A stretch of 64,000 nucleotides of DNA from Heliobacterium mobile. GTDB lineage: Bacteria; Bacillota; Desulfitobacteriia; Heliobacteriales; Heliobacteriaceae. The notes beneath the pieces are model-generated. The model was given only the letters and a program-made list of their open reading frames with translations. It had not been told where the DNA came from and searched no databases. Shown in pieces: positions 53,757-64,000 of this stretch (positions within the stretch are counted from its first letter, which is position 1; every line of letters starts with the position of its first letter). The DNA lies in contig NZ_WNKU01000002.1 of NCBI RefSeq assembly GCF_009720735.1, forward strand, positions 279,290 to 343,289, read 5' to 3'. The translations under genes were made by a program, and so were the position numbers.

Positions 53757-54041
53757 CTAGACAATCTTAGGAACGCGGAAGAAACCATCTTCCTCATCGG
53801 GGGCATTAGCCAGGATCTTCTCCCGAGCCATGGACGGATCGACACAATCGTCGCGCATGACGTTCTGAAGGGGAAAGACATGAGCTGTCGGAGGTACATT
53901 CGCGGTGTCCAGGGCTTGCAGCCGTTGGGCGTAACCGAGGATGTCGTTCAGCTGGGTCGTATATTTTTCGACCTCTTTGTCGGACAGTTCGAGGCGAGCC
54001 AGCATGGCTACGTGTTGGACTTCGTCTTTTGTAAGAGACAT
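53757..54041 (-). CDS. gatC: Asp-tRNA(Asn)/Glu-tRNA(Gln) amidotransferase subunit C
   Basis: A 94-residue subunit that wraps GatA and GatB together. Typical sequence: [41 protein letters not shown], then [17 protein letters not shown]. It opens the gatCAB block. The upstream neighbour is the large unknown protein, 25 bp away. Confidence 0.96.
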   Translation of the reverse strand: MSLTKDEVQHVAMLARLELSDKEVEKYTTQLNDILGYAQRLQALDTANVPPTAHVFPLQNVMRDDCVDPSMAREKILANAPDEEDGFFRVPKIV

Positions 54042-54066
54042 CTTTTGTTCACCTGCCTTGTTGGAA

Positions 54067-56355
54067 TCAAGATTTCTTTGCCGTATTCGGAATTAAATTC
54101 TCTGGTTCTTCAAAAATGTCCTCTTCGTGGGTGATGAAGAAACCACAGTATTTGACGAAAACGCGTTTTAAGACATCAAGGCGCTCTTTGGAGATGGTGT
54201 CGATGACGGTGTATTGCCGGGTGATGGTCAAGTTGCCGATCTGGCGCAGGTTTTCGCCTCGCTGGGTCTCATGGAAGATGTCTGTCAGAGGAATCCCCTC
54301 CGCGACAACTTCCAATTCACCGGATCGCAAGGCGTCCATGAGTTGACCTGTTAAGGCATCTTCCATCCAAAGATACCGGATGATCTCTCCTTGGCCTTTA
54401 CGCTTTTCGCGATCGGTGATCTCCAATTCGGGGAGCTTTTCGATGGCGCTTGTGAGCCCAAGAAAATCATTGACCTTGTAGACGGCACGGCAGACACCGG
54501 CCCGGTGGCCTTCGGCAGTGACCAGCTTCGGTTGGATCAGCTTTTTGCGAAGTTCCATGATGAAATTGACGATCAGGCGGGACTTCCGTGTCCACAGATC
54601 GAGCCAATCGAGAGGGATTTCGCTGCCCGAGTTCAGTCCAAGCTCTCGAACATAGGTAACGATGTCGGAGCGGTACCAGGGCGGGAAAAAAAAGGCGATG
54701 CCGCCGTAGCGGTAGGCCCCTTCCCAGGGCATGAGCCGGCAAAAGAGAATATATCCCACCTCATAAGGGGGCTTTTCTGGATTATACTCAGGATCGCGAA
54801 TAAAAAAAATGTTATCTCCAAAGAGATCCCGCACCGAGTAACCTTTTTCTTCTAGAGAGTGGATCACATAAAAACCAGGACGGTTTTCCATCCATCGCTT
54901 GATGCCTTCGCGCAGGGACGGCGGCAAGTGACTCGATACTTCCTGTTCGAAAGCTTCTAGTGTCGTCGTTCCCCCTCGCAGGCGGCGGTCAAAAACGAAC
55001 CACTCCCAGAAAAGTGAGCTCATCGGGTGATCGGTAAAGGGAGTATCCGGCTCGTCGGTGTGGCGGGCAAAGTGGCTCCATTCCCGCTTCCATTGCTCCG
55101 CAAAACGCCAATGGATAAATTGGGTGAGCAGCGAACCGATCTGGGATGTCTCGGCAACAGTCCGCGCGACAGGGTCATCTTCCGTGTCTTGCCCCCATCC
55201 CTCCGGTCCGAGGAGCGGATTTTCCAACTTTACTTCCCAGGCGTCTAATAGCTCCTCAAAGTTCGCGTAGGTTCCTTCCCTGAAAGCGTAATTGGCGATT
55301 TCAGGAAGCCGGTAAGGGCCGCGCCCCGGATTATGGCCGATGAGTTTGTTGCGGCGCAGTTCTCGAACCAGTTGGACGAGCCGTTCTTCACTGACTGTCC
55401 CCACGACGATTTCCCGGCGGCCGACCCAGACTTGCCCACGGGCATCCCGTGCGATATCGAGACCCATTTCGATGGAGTCGTTGACATGGCTCAAGTAGAC
55501 GATAGCCGTTCCGCGCTCACCGTCTTCGACATGGCATCCCTCTTCTTGGCGCAACGTCTCTAGGATCAAATCGGTATTGCGGGTCGGAAAGACGCGCCAG
55601 TACCAAAAGCCTTGAAAAAAGGGATCCTGACCAAAGGGGACTTTCGACGACGACTCCTGCCGGATGCTGGTGATCACCCACCGGTCATCTTCTTCCACCA
55701 GATAAAAATGAGAGCGATAGGTCAGCAGATACTGTTCCTCGCCGAGCAACACCTCTGCGATTAAGTGAACCCCTCTTTTATTCAGGATTTCTTCGACGAC
55801 GACACCTCGGAGCAGGCTTTCTCCTTGGTGTTTTTTCTTCATCCGCTGCCCATAGTCTTCCCCATCGACGTACCGCTCCTGAGCCTTGTGTGGAAGAAGC
55901 AGGTAGACGAGGGACCAATCTTCGACAGCCCTGGCTTGGAAATAGGCATGGACCACTTCCCTCGGTTTGAGAGGGCGATCGAAGAGTCGAATCATCATCG
56001 AGTTCCACTCATGGCGATTTAACGGATCCGGTTTTTGAAACAACTGAATCTGACTGACAATCTCAGGGGCCACTTCCACTTCGGCCCGTTCCAATTCCTT
56101 AAGTATAAAATCAAATAAGTAAAAAGCTTCACGGTAAGAGAGTTCTATGTCATGGTCGGGCAGTCCATTCAGAAGGCGATCCCCTTGGCCGAAAGGAGCA
56201 CCATCGAGCCAGTCGATTTGAGATTCCACTGGATTGGCCACAACGAAGTGGACGTAAAGGCCTTGTGCGCCGATACGCCGTGTCTCCCAAATGAGGATCA
56301 GGGAGATGACTCCTTGCAGGCGAAATGGTGCCGCTTTTGCGTGAAACCGAAACAT
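54067..56355 (-). CDS. Large hypothetical protein with NTF2-like segment
   Basis: A 762-residue protein I do not recognise. ATG at 56355 is 8 nt after AAGG; a GTG at 56370 has no SD. There is no signal peptide or membrane helix. Residues about 130-240 (PREVVHAYFQARAVEDWSLVYLL to DRWVITSIRQ) have the helix-then-sheet form of an NTF2/SnoaL-like fold. The remainder is rich in Trp, Arg and Glu, with helical stretches. The last 150 residues contain AGVCRAVYKVNDFLG and a charged tail. Cytosolic scaffold or enzyme cannot be told apart. It sits between ligA (120 bp) and gatC (25 bp) in the same direction. Confidence 0.8.
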   Translation of the reverse strand: MFRFHAKAAPFRLQGVISLILIWETRRIGAQGLYVHFVVANPVESQIDWLDGAPFGQGDRLLNGLPDHDIELSYREAFYLFDFILKELERAEVEVAPEIVSQIQLFQKPDPLNRHEWNSMMIRLFDRPLKPREVVHAYFQARAVEDWSLVYLLLPHKAQERYVDGEDYGQRMKKKHQGESLLRGVVVEEILNKRGVHLIAEVLLGEEQYLLTYRSHFYLVEEDDRWVITSIRQESSSKVPFGQDPFFQGFWYWRVFPTRNTDLILETLRQEEGCHVEDGERGTAIVYLSHVNDSIEMGLDIARDARGQVWVGRREIVVGTVSEERLVQLVRELRRNKLIGHNPGRGPYRLPEIANYAFREGTYANFEELLDAWEVKLENPLLGPEGWGQDTEDDPVARTVAETSQIGSLLTQFIHWRFAEQWKREWSHFARHTDEPDTPFTDHPMSSLFWEWFVFDRRLRGGTTTLEAFEQEVSSHLPPSLREGIKRWMENRPGFYVIHSLEEKGYSVRDLFGDNIFFIRDPEYNPEKPPYEVGYILFCRLMPWEGAYRYGGIAFFFPPWYRSDIVTYVRELGLNSGSEIPLDWLDLWTRKSRLIVNFIMELRKKLIQPKLVTAEGHRAGVCRAVYKVNDFLGLTSAIEKLPELEITDREKRKGQGEIIRYLWMEDALTGQLMDALRSGELEVVAEGIPLTDIFHETQRGENLRQIGNLTITRQYTVIDTISKERLDVLKRVFVKYCGFFITHEEDIFEEPENLIPNTAKKS

Positions 56356-56475
56356 TGGAACAACCTTCACGTTGAAGGCCTACCTTTCTTTCTTAAACAT
56401 CATTTATTTCCATGATATGGGTTTAGCAAAAAAGGTGTATCTTTATTCTTTTCGCCGCCGGTAGACTCGTCCCTG

Positions 56476-58512
<2,037 letters not shown>

Positions 58513-60822
58513 CTAGATTCTTTTCAACGGTGCAAACTTACGGAGCAATTTTTTAATTCCCTGCTGGGGAAAGGCTACGTGAACTTCTTGGTTCTCCCCT
58601 TCCCCACTGACCTTTACAACGACACCGGTGCCAAACTTGCCGTGCTGAACTTTGTCACCGACGGTAAAGTGTCCACCAGTCGCCTCTGTGTCTGAAGGTG
58701 CCGACTTCCTTTGGGACGGTGTAAAGAAGCTTTTGTTTAGGTCGAAACTATCAGCATTTGCCGCGTCTCCCTGCGATGAAGAGGTAGAAAAAGCGCTTTG
58801 AAGGGACGACCCATCTGAGCCTCGATCATACCTGTTTCTGGTAGCAAAACCAGTTGAAGGACGCCGATCATCCTCTTCGAGAAGAAGTTCTGTCGGAATC
58901 TCCTCTAAAAAGCGAGAAGGCTGATTATATACAGTATTGCCGAAAATTGTTCGCTGCCATGCGCGCGTCAGGAAGAGCCGTTCCCGTGCCCGGGTAATAG
59001 CGACATAACAGAGGCGGCGTTCTTCTTCCACTTCCGATTGTTCAAACTGAACACGGCTGTGGGGAAATACGCCTTCTTCCATTCCAGCGACAAAGACGAC
59101 GGGGAATTCGAGCCCTTTGGCGGCGTGCATGGTCATAAGAACGACAGCATCTTCCGCTTCGTTGTAGTTGTCCATATCTGAGATGAGCGAGACTCCGGCT
59201 AAGAACTCCTCTAATGTCTTTTCATCGGCGTTGCGATCAAACTCCTGTGTGACCGAGAGGAATTCTTTGATGTTTTCAATGCGGCTCTTCGCTTCTTCAC
59301 TATGCTCCGACTCTAATTCCCGCACGTAGCCAGTCAAATCGATGACTTGCTCCACAATGCTGGTGACCAGTGATTTGGCCACATCCCGGCGCAGTTCCTC
59401 GATCAAAAGGGCAAAGCTTTTTAAAGCTTTGATTCCCCGCGAGATGCCTGGCACTTCGGAGACCCGTTCGAGGCATTCTTGAGCCGTCAAACCCTTCTCC
59501 GCACCGTAATCAAGGAGCTTTTGTACAGTGGCGTCGCCGATACCCCGCTTCGGCGTGTTGACGATACGGCGAAAACTGATCTCATCAGCCGGATTGGAGA
59601 TGAAGCGCAGGTACGCGACGATGTCTTTGATCTCTTTACGCTCGTAGAAGCGCAGACCTCCGAAGATGCGGTAGGGAATACCGGCGTACATAAAATGTTC
59701 TTCCAATACTCGCGATTGAGCGTTCGTACGGTAGAGAACGGCAAAATCCCGGTAGGGACGACCATCGGTCTCAGAAAGGTTACGGACATTATGGATGATA
59801 TAGCGAGCTTCGTCGTGTTCCGTATCTCCTTGAAAGGAAACGAGCGGCTGCCCGTCCTGGTTTTCCGTCCAAAGGCGTTTGGTTTTTCTCCCCCGGTTAT
59901 TGCCGACAACGCTGTTGGCCGCCTCTAAGATCTTGGCGGTGGAGCGGTAGTTTTGCTCCAACTTGAGGACCATTGCTTCCGGGTAATCGCGCTCGAAGTC
60001 AAGGATGTTTTGTATATCGGCCCCGCGCCAGCCGTAGATGCTCTGATCATCGTCCCCGACGACGCAGAGGTTGCGATACTTTTCGGCCAACAATTTCACC
60101 CAAGTGTACTGAGCATGGTTCGTATCTTGATACTCATCGACATGAATGTATTGAAAACGATCCTGATAATAATCAAGAACCTGGGGATACTCTCGAAACA
60201 GGCGAACCGTCAGCATGAGTAAATCGTCAAAATCGACGGCCATGTTTGATTTTAATTTTCTTTGGTAAACATGGTACACTTTGGCAGTGATTTGCGCAAA
60301 ATAATCATAAGCCTGTCGTTCATATCCGATGGGATCCATAAGGATGTTCTTGGCCGAACTAATCCCGGCGCTGATGGCTTGAGGTTTAAATCGCTTATCG
60401 TCCAGATTCAATTCTTTCAAGCATTCCTTGATCAGTCGCTGCTGATCATCGCTGTCATAGATGACGAAGTTGCGATCATAGCCGATCTTTTCCCCTTCCC
60501 GCCGCAAAATACGCATGCATGCAGAATGAAAAGTGGACATCCACACATCTTTGGCCCGCGGCCCGATCAGATGACCGAGACGCTCTTTCATCTCTCCGGC
60601 CGCCTTGTTAGTAAAGGTGATCGCCAGTATATGAAACGGGCTAATGCGCGATTGTTCAATCATATGGGCGATGCGGTGGGTCAGCACCCGGGTCTTTCCG
60701 GAACCAGCGCCGGCGAGGATCAAAAGAGGCCCCTCCTGATGCAGGACGGCCTCACGCTGTACGGGATTCAAGGATCCCAAAAAGTCTTTAGGCAAACGGT
60801 AGTCCCCCTTTATCGACGCCAT
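58513..60822 (-). CDS. pcrA: ATP-dependent DNA helicase PcrA (UvrD/Rep family)
   Basis: A 769-residue superfamily 1A helicase. Walker A AGAGSGKT, TFTNKAAGEMKERL (Ia), DEYQDTNHAQ (II), VGDDDQSIYGWRGAD (III), LEQNYRST (IV), MTMHAAKGLEFPVVFVAGMEEGVFPH (V) and YVAITRARERLFLT (VI) are all present. The C-terminal Tudor-like domain (GDKVQHGKFGTGVVVKVSG) binds RNA polymerase in PcrA. It acts in repair and in clearing transcription conflicts. It heads the operon with ligA, a pairing common in Gram-positives. Confidence 0.97.
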   Translation of the reverse strand: MASIKGDYRLPKDFLGSLNPVQREAVLHQEGPLLILAGAGSGKTRVLTHRIAHMIEQSRISPFHILAITFTNKAAGEMKERLGHLIGPRAKDVWMSTFHSACMRILRREGEKIGYDRNFVIYDSDDQQRLIKECLKELNLDDKRFKPQAISAGISSAKNILMDPIGYERQAYDYFAQITAKVYHVYQRKLKSNMAVDFDDLLMLTVRLFREYPQVLDYYQDRFQYIHVDEYQDTNHAQYTWVKLLAEKYRNLCVVGDDDQSIYGWRGADIQNILDFERDYPEAMVLKLEQNYRSTAKILEAANSVVGNNRGRKTKRLWTENQDGQPLVSFQGDTEHDEARYIIHNVRNLSETDGRPYRDFAVLYRTNAQSRVLEEHFMYAGIPYRIFGGLRFYERKEIKDIVAYLRFISNPADEISFRRIVNTPKRGIGDATVQKLLDYGAEKGLTAQECLERVSEVPGISRGIKALKSFALLIEELRRDVAKSLVTSIVEQVIDLTGYVRELESEHSEEAKSRIENIKEFLSVTQEFDRNADEKTLEEFLAGVSLISDMDNYNEAEDAVVLMTMHAAKGLEFPVVFVAGMEEGVFPHSRVQFEQSEVEEERRLCYVAITRARERLFLTRAWQRTIFGNTVYNQPSRFLEEIPTELLLEEDDRRPSTGFATRNRYDRGSDGSSLQSAFSTSSSQGDAANADSFDLNKSFFTPSQRKSAPSDTEATGGHFTVGDKVQHGKFGTGVVVKVSGEGENQEVHVAFPQQGIKKLLRKFAPLKRI

Positions 60823-60951
60823 CCAACATAATCTTTATTGTACCAAAGGGGCGGGTGTGAGAAAAGGCGTCATGCGGTGACGGTTTAAAAAGATGGTCCC
60901 GTAGGGAAAACTAGGCTCACAGAGCCAACGCACCAGAAGGAGAGAATGGGA

Positions 60952-61128
60952 ATGCGCTACAACCCGGTATATTCGGCCTTTGAAAAAATTCAAGCCATGA
61001 ACAGTATGAAGAACTACCAACGGATGCTCGATGAAGAGATTCGGAAACCGGATCCCAATCTTGAGGTCATCAAGTATTATCGCCACCGGCTGACTCGCTG
61101 CCGTCAAATCCTCGGTGGACGTGCCTGA
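60952..61128 (+). CDS. Small hypothetical protein
   Basis: A 58-residue, basic, helical protein (MNSMKNYQRMLDEEIRKPDP, then IKYYRHRLTRCRQILGG). ATG at 60952 is 9 nt after AAGGAG; another ATG at 60946 is too close. It is divergent from pcrA and followed by a terminator. No family recognised. Confidence 0.65.
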   Translation: MRYNPVYSAFEKIQAMNSMKNYQRMLDEEIRKPDPNLEVIKYYRHRLTRCRQILGGRA

Positions 61129-61141
61129 GCTACAAAAAAAA

Positions 61142-61178
61142 CGCCCTGACCGATGTACGGGCAAGGGCGATCTTTTTT
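61142..61178. terminator. Bidirectional terminator
   Basis: CGCCCT (61142-61147) pairs with AGGGCG (61164-61169), with further inner GC pairs. An A-tract precedes it and a T-run follows, so it can serve both the 60952 gene and the convergent 61185 gene. Confidence 0.8.
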
Positions 61179-61184
61179 GTGTTT

Positions 61185-61586
61185 TTATTTATACCGGTCT
61201 TTATTTCCCATCCCATCGACAGTGATGCGGTTGTGAAAGCCTTCTTCGGTCTCATGGTTCTTGACGGTGGCGTTAAAGGTCTCCAAGTCGCTTTTTTGAG
61301 CCGGTATCTTTTCCAGATTCGCTCGTGCTTTACCGAGAGAATCATGGCGCAGATCTTCCCCTGCCCGAGCTTCCAGGTTTGATAGGGCTTGGTCCGTCGT
61401 CGGTCCTTCCCCATCCTGCCCGGGTATGGCTCCATTGATGCCCGGGATGCCGACACCGAAGTTCCCCTCACCGCTAAAACCGACTGTTCCCGACGAGATG
61501 AGCCCCGGCGTCTGACCGTCCCGCACACCAGGCAGCTTATTTAACTCCTTGCTCGGTGCTTCATAGCGATCGACATCTTTAATCAA
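61185..61586 (-). CDS. Hypothetical hydrophilic Gly-rich protein
   Basis: A 133-residue protein with no signal peptide or membrane span. The middle is Gly-rich (TVGFSGEGNFGVGIPGING, then PGQDGEGP) and likely unfolded. The C-terminal half is charged and helical (LEARAGEDLRHDSLGKARANLEK). TTG at 61586 is 9 nt after GGAGG. There is no Cys. It might be a spore or envelope component, but nothing proves it. It lies 79 bp downstream of the beta-propeller gene on the same strand. Confidence 0.65.
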   Translation of the reverse strand: MIKDVDRYEAPSKELNKLPGVRDGQTPGLISSGTVGFSGEGNFGVGIPGINGAIPGQDGEGPTTDQALSNLEARAGEDLRHDSLGKARANLEKIPAQKSDLETFNATVKNHETEEGFHNRITVDGMGNKDRYK

Positions 61587-61665
61587 ATCAGGACACCTCC
61601 CGGAATTAGTATCCGGGGAGGATCTCTGCCTTATGCATCCTTTTTGGTTAGGACTTTTTTCCCGA

Positions 61666-63690
61666 TTATTTGATCGTGAGCGTCCCCTGGTCTTTTAAAT
61701 CGACAATAGCATTGGCTTTGATCTTATTGTTCGACAGGGTATAGAGTGTATCGCCTACGTAGAGGATCCGTTGAATATCGTTATCGCTGTTATACCAGTA
61801 CATACCGGCTTTATCGTAATCCTCTTGGGTTAAATGAGTGATCTTCCCTTTCAACTCAAAGCCCTTTTCCAAGTCGACGCGGTACACATAAGCGCCTTGG
61901 AAAGTAAAGGTGCCGTATTCCGGGATTCCACTCTGTTCTTGATGATTGCTGTCCACGACCATCACCCGAACTGGGAAAGCCAGCAGATTTTTCTGCTTAT
62001 CAAAGAGCATGGCTTTATGGTTGTGCAGCAAATCCGAGTCTGTGCCGCGATCTCCGATGTTGGCGGTGAATTGCTCCACAGGGTGATTGACATCGGTCAC
62101 GTCAAAAATGGCCATTTTCATGCCGAGATAAAAAGCACTGACACCTACCTCGTTCCCCTGGCTATCTTTTTGCACCTGCTCGACCGTGTCTTTGCCAAAT
62201 CCGATGATGTGATTTTCATCATAGGGGTGAAGATAGTTGCTGTAGCCGGGGATCTTCAAAGCTCCGAGAATTTTCGGTGTCTGGGGAACTTTCAGATCGA
62301 TGACGAATAGAGGATCGACCGTGCGGAAAGTGACCACATAGGCCCGTTCTCCCATGAAACGAACGGAATAAATCTGTTCGCCTGGGGCTATTCCTTCCAA
62401 TTTACCGACTTGCGTCAAATGGCTATTGAGGATATACAAGTTGTTTTTCGATGTCCCTTCGCCCTGTTCCCAGGGGCTGCCGACAGTTGTAGCCACCCGG
62501 AAGTAATCGCCCGATTCATCCATGGAAAACTGATTGAGAATCCGTCCGGGCACTTCTCCCTGCTCTTGATAGCTAATGTTGGCTTGATTAAGCCGGAACT
62601 TGTAGAGTCGGGTTTTTTCTGCTGCCTGACCCCCATAAGGTACGGTAATGCCGCTGTGTGCCTGCCTTTGGTAGTGTGTCACAGCGACATACAAGTTCTG
62701 AAGTGACGCATAGACCTCTTGACCTGAACCTAAATAAGTGGAGACGTTAACCTTTCTGCTAGTATCCGTCACATCGAATCCGGCTACTAAGAGGTAATTC
62801 GGTTGAACAAAATCGGGAAAACAACGGATTTTGTCATAGCTCATGAGGATCTTTTCGGTTCCGCTCACCGAATCCTTATACCAAGGCAAAATGGTCGGAT
62901 CTTCCGTCTCCGGTAAGTAGTACCCCAGTTGACGGTCGGTCACCAGATATAAGGAAGCATCGATCTTCCGGGACGATACATAATTCCCTTCCAATTCAAC
63001 CTCCCGTGTCTTACGAATATTTCCCTTATCTCGAATATCGTAGATGAGAGCTTTCACAGAGCCATAAAGGGGATAGGGATGATATGGCGGCCTTCTCCAT
63101 CCGGGGAGCATTTTCGATTGGGCTCCTATTTCTGGAACAAGCACCGGTGTATCGTAACGGCTGTCCCCAATGACAACGAGATAATCCTTATCCACGTAAA
63201 TTTCTCGTGGTGAAAGGGGTTGATCTTCCAGATTGATTGTGGCAGCCAGCTTCATCTCTTCCGGGGGATAGGCTTCGGCGATTACAACGCGCTGCTTATT
63301 GACCTGGTAAATATATCGTCCGTCCGTTTTAACAATATCCGCTTCGTCGACGCCGTCCACCTGAACGTTGGTCTTGGAATAATCGCCTGAAGCCAAAGCT
63401 GAACCGTCAGCAGCAGCCGATTTAGATGCTTCTGCTTTGGGTGCTTGCGTCGGGGCGGCTGTCGTGAACAGACGGTCCCTTCGAACCCCCCCGTACAAGG
63501 TCAAATCGTTTTCCGTCCGCGCCTTTTCCACCAGCTTTTTCAGGTTTGCATAAGACCCGACGACAGAGAGTTCCTTCTGTGTGTCGGCAGCCGTGGCCGA
63601 TGCCCCGACCGATGAGATACAACCCGCGCTAAATAAGGTTAACGCGAGGATGCCTGTTAACCATCCCTTTGAGGTCAAAAGTTTTTTCAT
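61666..63690 (-). CDS. Secreted beta-propeller domain protein
   Basis: A 674-residue exported protein. The signal peptide (LLTSKGWLTGILALTLFSAGC) ends in a Cys that could be lipidated, though Ser at -3 is unusual for a lipobox; cleavage after ASA is the alternative. The mature part matches the family of C-terminal secreted beta-propellers: KTNVQVDGVDEADIVKTDGRYIYQV, then DYLVVIGDSRY, FMGERAYVVTFRTVDPLFVIDL and HPYDENHIIGFGKD. The function of the family is not known; protein or ligand binding at the cell surface is likely. ATG follows AAAGGTGG. Confidence 0.88.
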   Translation of the reverse strand: MKKLLTSKGWLTGILALTLFSAGCISSVGASATAADTQKELSVVGSYANLKKLVEKARTENDLTLYGGVRRDRLFTTAAPTQAPKAEASKSAAADGSALASGDYSKTNVQVDGVDEADIVKTDGRYIYQVNKQRVVIAEAYPPEEMKLAATINLEDQPLSPREIYVDKDYLVVIGDSRYDTPVLVPEIGAQSKMLPGWRRPPYHPYPLYGSVKALIYDIRDKGNIRKTREVELEGNYVSSRKIDASLYLVTDRQLGYYLPETEDPTILPWYKDSVSGTEKILMSYDKIRCFPDFVQPNYLLVAGFDVTDTSRKVNVSTYLGSGQEVYASLQNLYVAVTHYQRQAHSGITVPYGGQAAEKTRLYKFRLNQANISYQEQGEVPGRILNQFSMDESGDYFRVATTVGSPWEQGEGTSKNNLYILNSHLTQVGKLEGIAPGEQIYSVRFMGERAYVVTFRTVDPLFVIDLKVPQTPKILGALKIPGYSNYLHPYDENHIIGFGKDTVEQVQKDSQGNEVGVSAFYLGMKMAIFDVTDVNHPVEQFTANIGDRGTDSDLLHNHKAMLFDKQKNLLAFPVRVMVVDSNHQEQSGIPEYGTFTFQGAYVYRVDLEKGFELKGKITHLTQEDYDKAGMYWYNSDNDIQRILYVGDTLYTLSNNKIKANAIVDLKDQGTLTIK

Positions 63691-63826
63691 GATGATATCC
63701 ACCTTTCTTTGAACGACTCCCTTCTAATTCTATGACGAATAGGTACGACGAACAGTTCCCTCTCTTTGCAATAGACTATGGAAGAAACCTCATAAGGCAT
63801 AATCTGAAATGAAAAAAATAAAGTAC

Positions 63827-64000
63827 TCAAGTTTCGCACACAGAAATAGGCAAGTAAGCCTTGATATAGTTGGGTAAAGAGCCAATCCATTTCTGGAGTT
63901 GACTTTTAATCAAAGCGGCTAACTTCTTGTTGCAGTTTTTAACGACATCATCAATAATCGACCAAAGTTGTTGAAGAGCCACCGCCCATTCCAAATCATT
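63827..64000 (-). CDS. C-terminal end of an unidentified gene (start outside window)
   Basis: The minus strand is open from the window edge to TGA at 63829-63827, giving 57 residues. It reads as amphipathic helix (LQQLWSIIDDVVKNCNKKLA, then LIKSQLQKWIG) and ends ISVCET. There is no start codon in view, so it would be the tail of a longer gene. No family can be assigned. The 136 bp between its stop and the beta-propeller start holds no clear element. Confidence 0.4.
   Translation of the reverse strand, partial: NDLEWAVALQQLWSIIDDVVKNCNKKLAALIKSQLQKWIGSLPNYIKAYLPISVCET

Noticed and set aside
63687..63890. Minus-strand ORF of 67 codons upstream of the beta-propeller gene
   Set aside because: It overlaps the beta-propeller start, has no SD, and another frame in the same stretch (63827-64000) is open to the window edge.

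Overview
This 64 kb chromosomal window reads as core genome of a Gram-positive, clostridial-type anaerobe. Signs of this are AddA/AddB instead of RecBCD, GatCAB, frequent GTG and TTG starts behind strong AGGAGG-type Shine-Dalgarno (SD) sites, a Spo0E-like sporulation phosphatase, many ferredoxin-like or iron-linked proteins, and a nitrogenase-type homocitrate synthase. The mix of nitrogen-fixation gene, spore gene and anaerobic iron uptake would fit a heliobacterium or a relative, but no photosynthesis gene is present, so that placement is inference. I found no rRNA, tRNA, CRISPR array, insertion sequence or prophage.

Layout. 0-8 kb: end of a sensor kinase, a TerC-family metal transporter, a TPR-Ser/Thr kinase, and the ferrous iron operon feoB - zinc-ribbon protein - feoA. 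8-16 kb: ABC-2 exporter, lipid kinase, mutY-vanZ, a zinc-ribbon protein, a FetA/FetB-like pair and a universal stress protein. 16-21 kb: an interrupted small ORF, an RlmD-like RNA methyltransferase, a membrane protein whose SD is buried in a hairpin, and a CPBP protease coupled to an amidohydrolase-fold protein lacking its metal ligands. 21-26 kb: an alpha-glucan cluster (DUF4912, GH57, GT4, free-standing CBM25). 26-29 kb: nifV, a small unknown, bcp and an ATC-hydrolase-like protein. 29-37.6 kb: the recombination operon yhaM-addB-addA. 37.8-39.5 kb: an ArsR-controlled permease and thioredoxin-like protein with two matching operators. 39.5-50.5 kb: a mosaic of signalling and accessory genes (STAS, Spo0E-like, ferredoxin, FAD protein, DUF5648 repeat protein, orphan DNA methyltransferase, two chemoreceptors, panE, a secreted hydrolase). 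50.7-60.8 kb: a long operon pcrA-ligA-unknown-gatC-gatA-gatB. 61-64 kb: small unknowns and a secreted beta-propeller protein.

How the genes work together. DNA maintenance is strongly represented (mutY, addAB, yhaM, ligA, pcrA). Iron and metal handling recurs (feoAB, FetAB-like, TerC, ArsR/permease). The GH57, GT4 and CBM25 proteins would build and bind a glycogen-like polymer. Translation quality is served by GatCAB. Many gene pairs overlap by GTGA or ATGA, pointing to translational coupling. No large unknown multi-gene system is evident. The most unusual items are the metal-site-less amidohydrolase, the interrupted 16.4 kb small gene, the SD-burying hairpin, a candidate small RNA at 39.6 kb, and a 762-residue unknown protein inside the ligA-gat operon.
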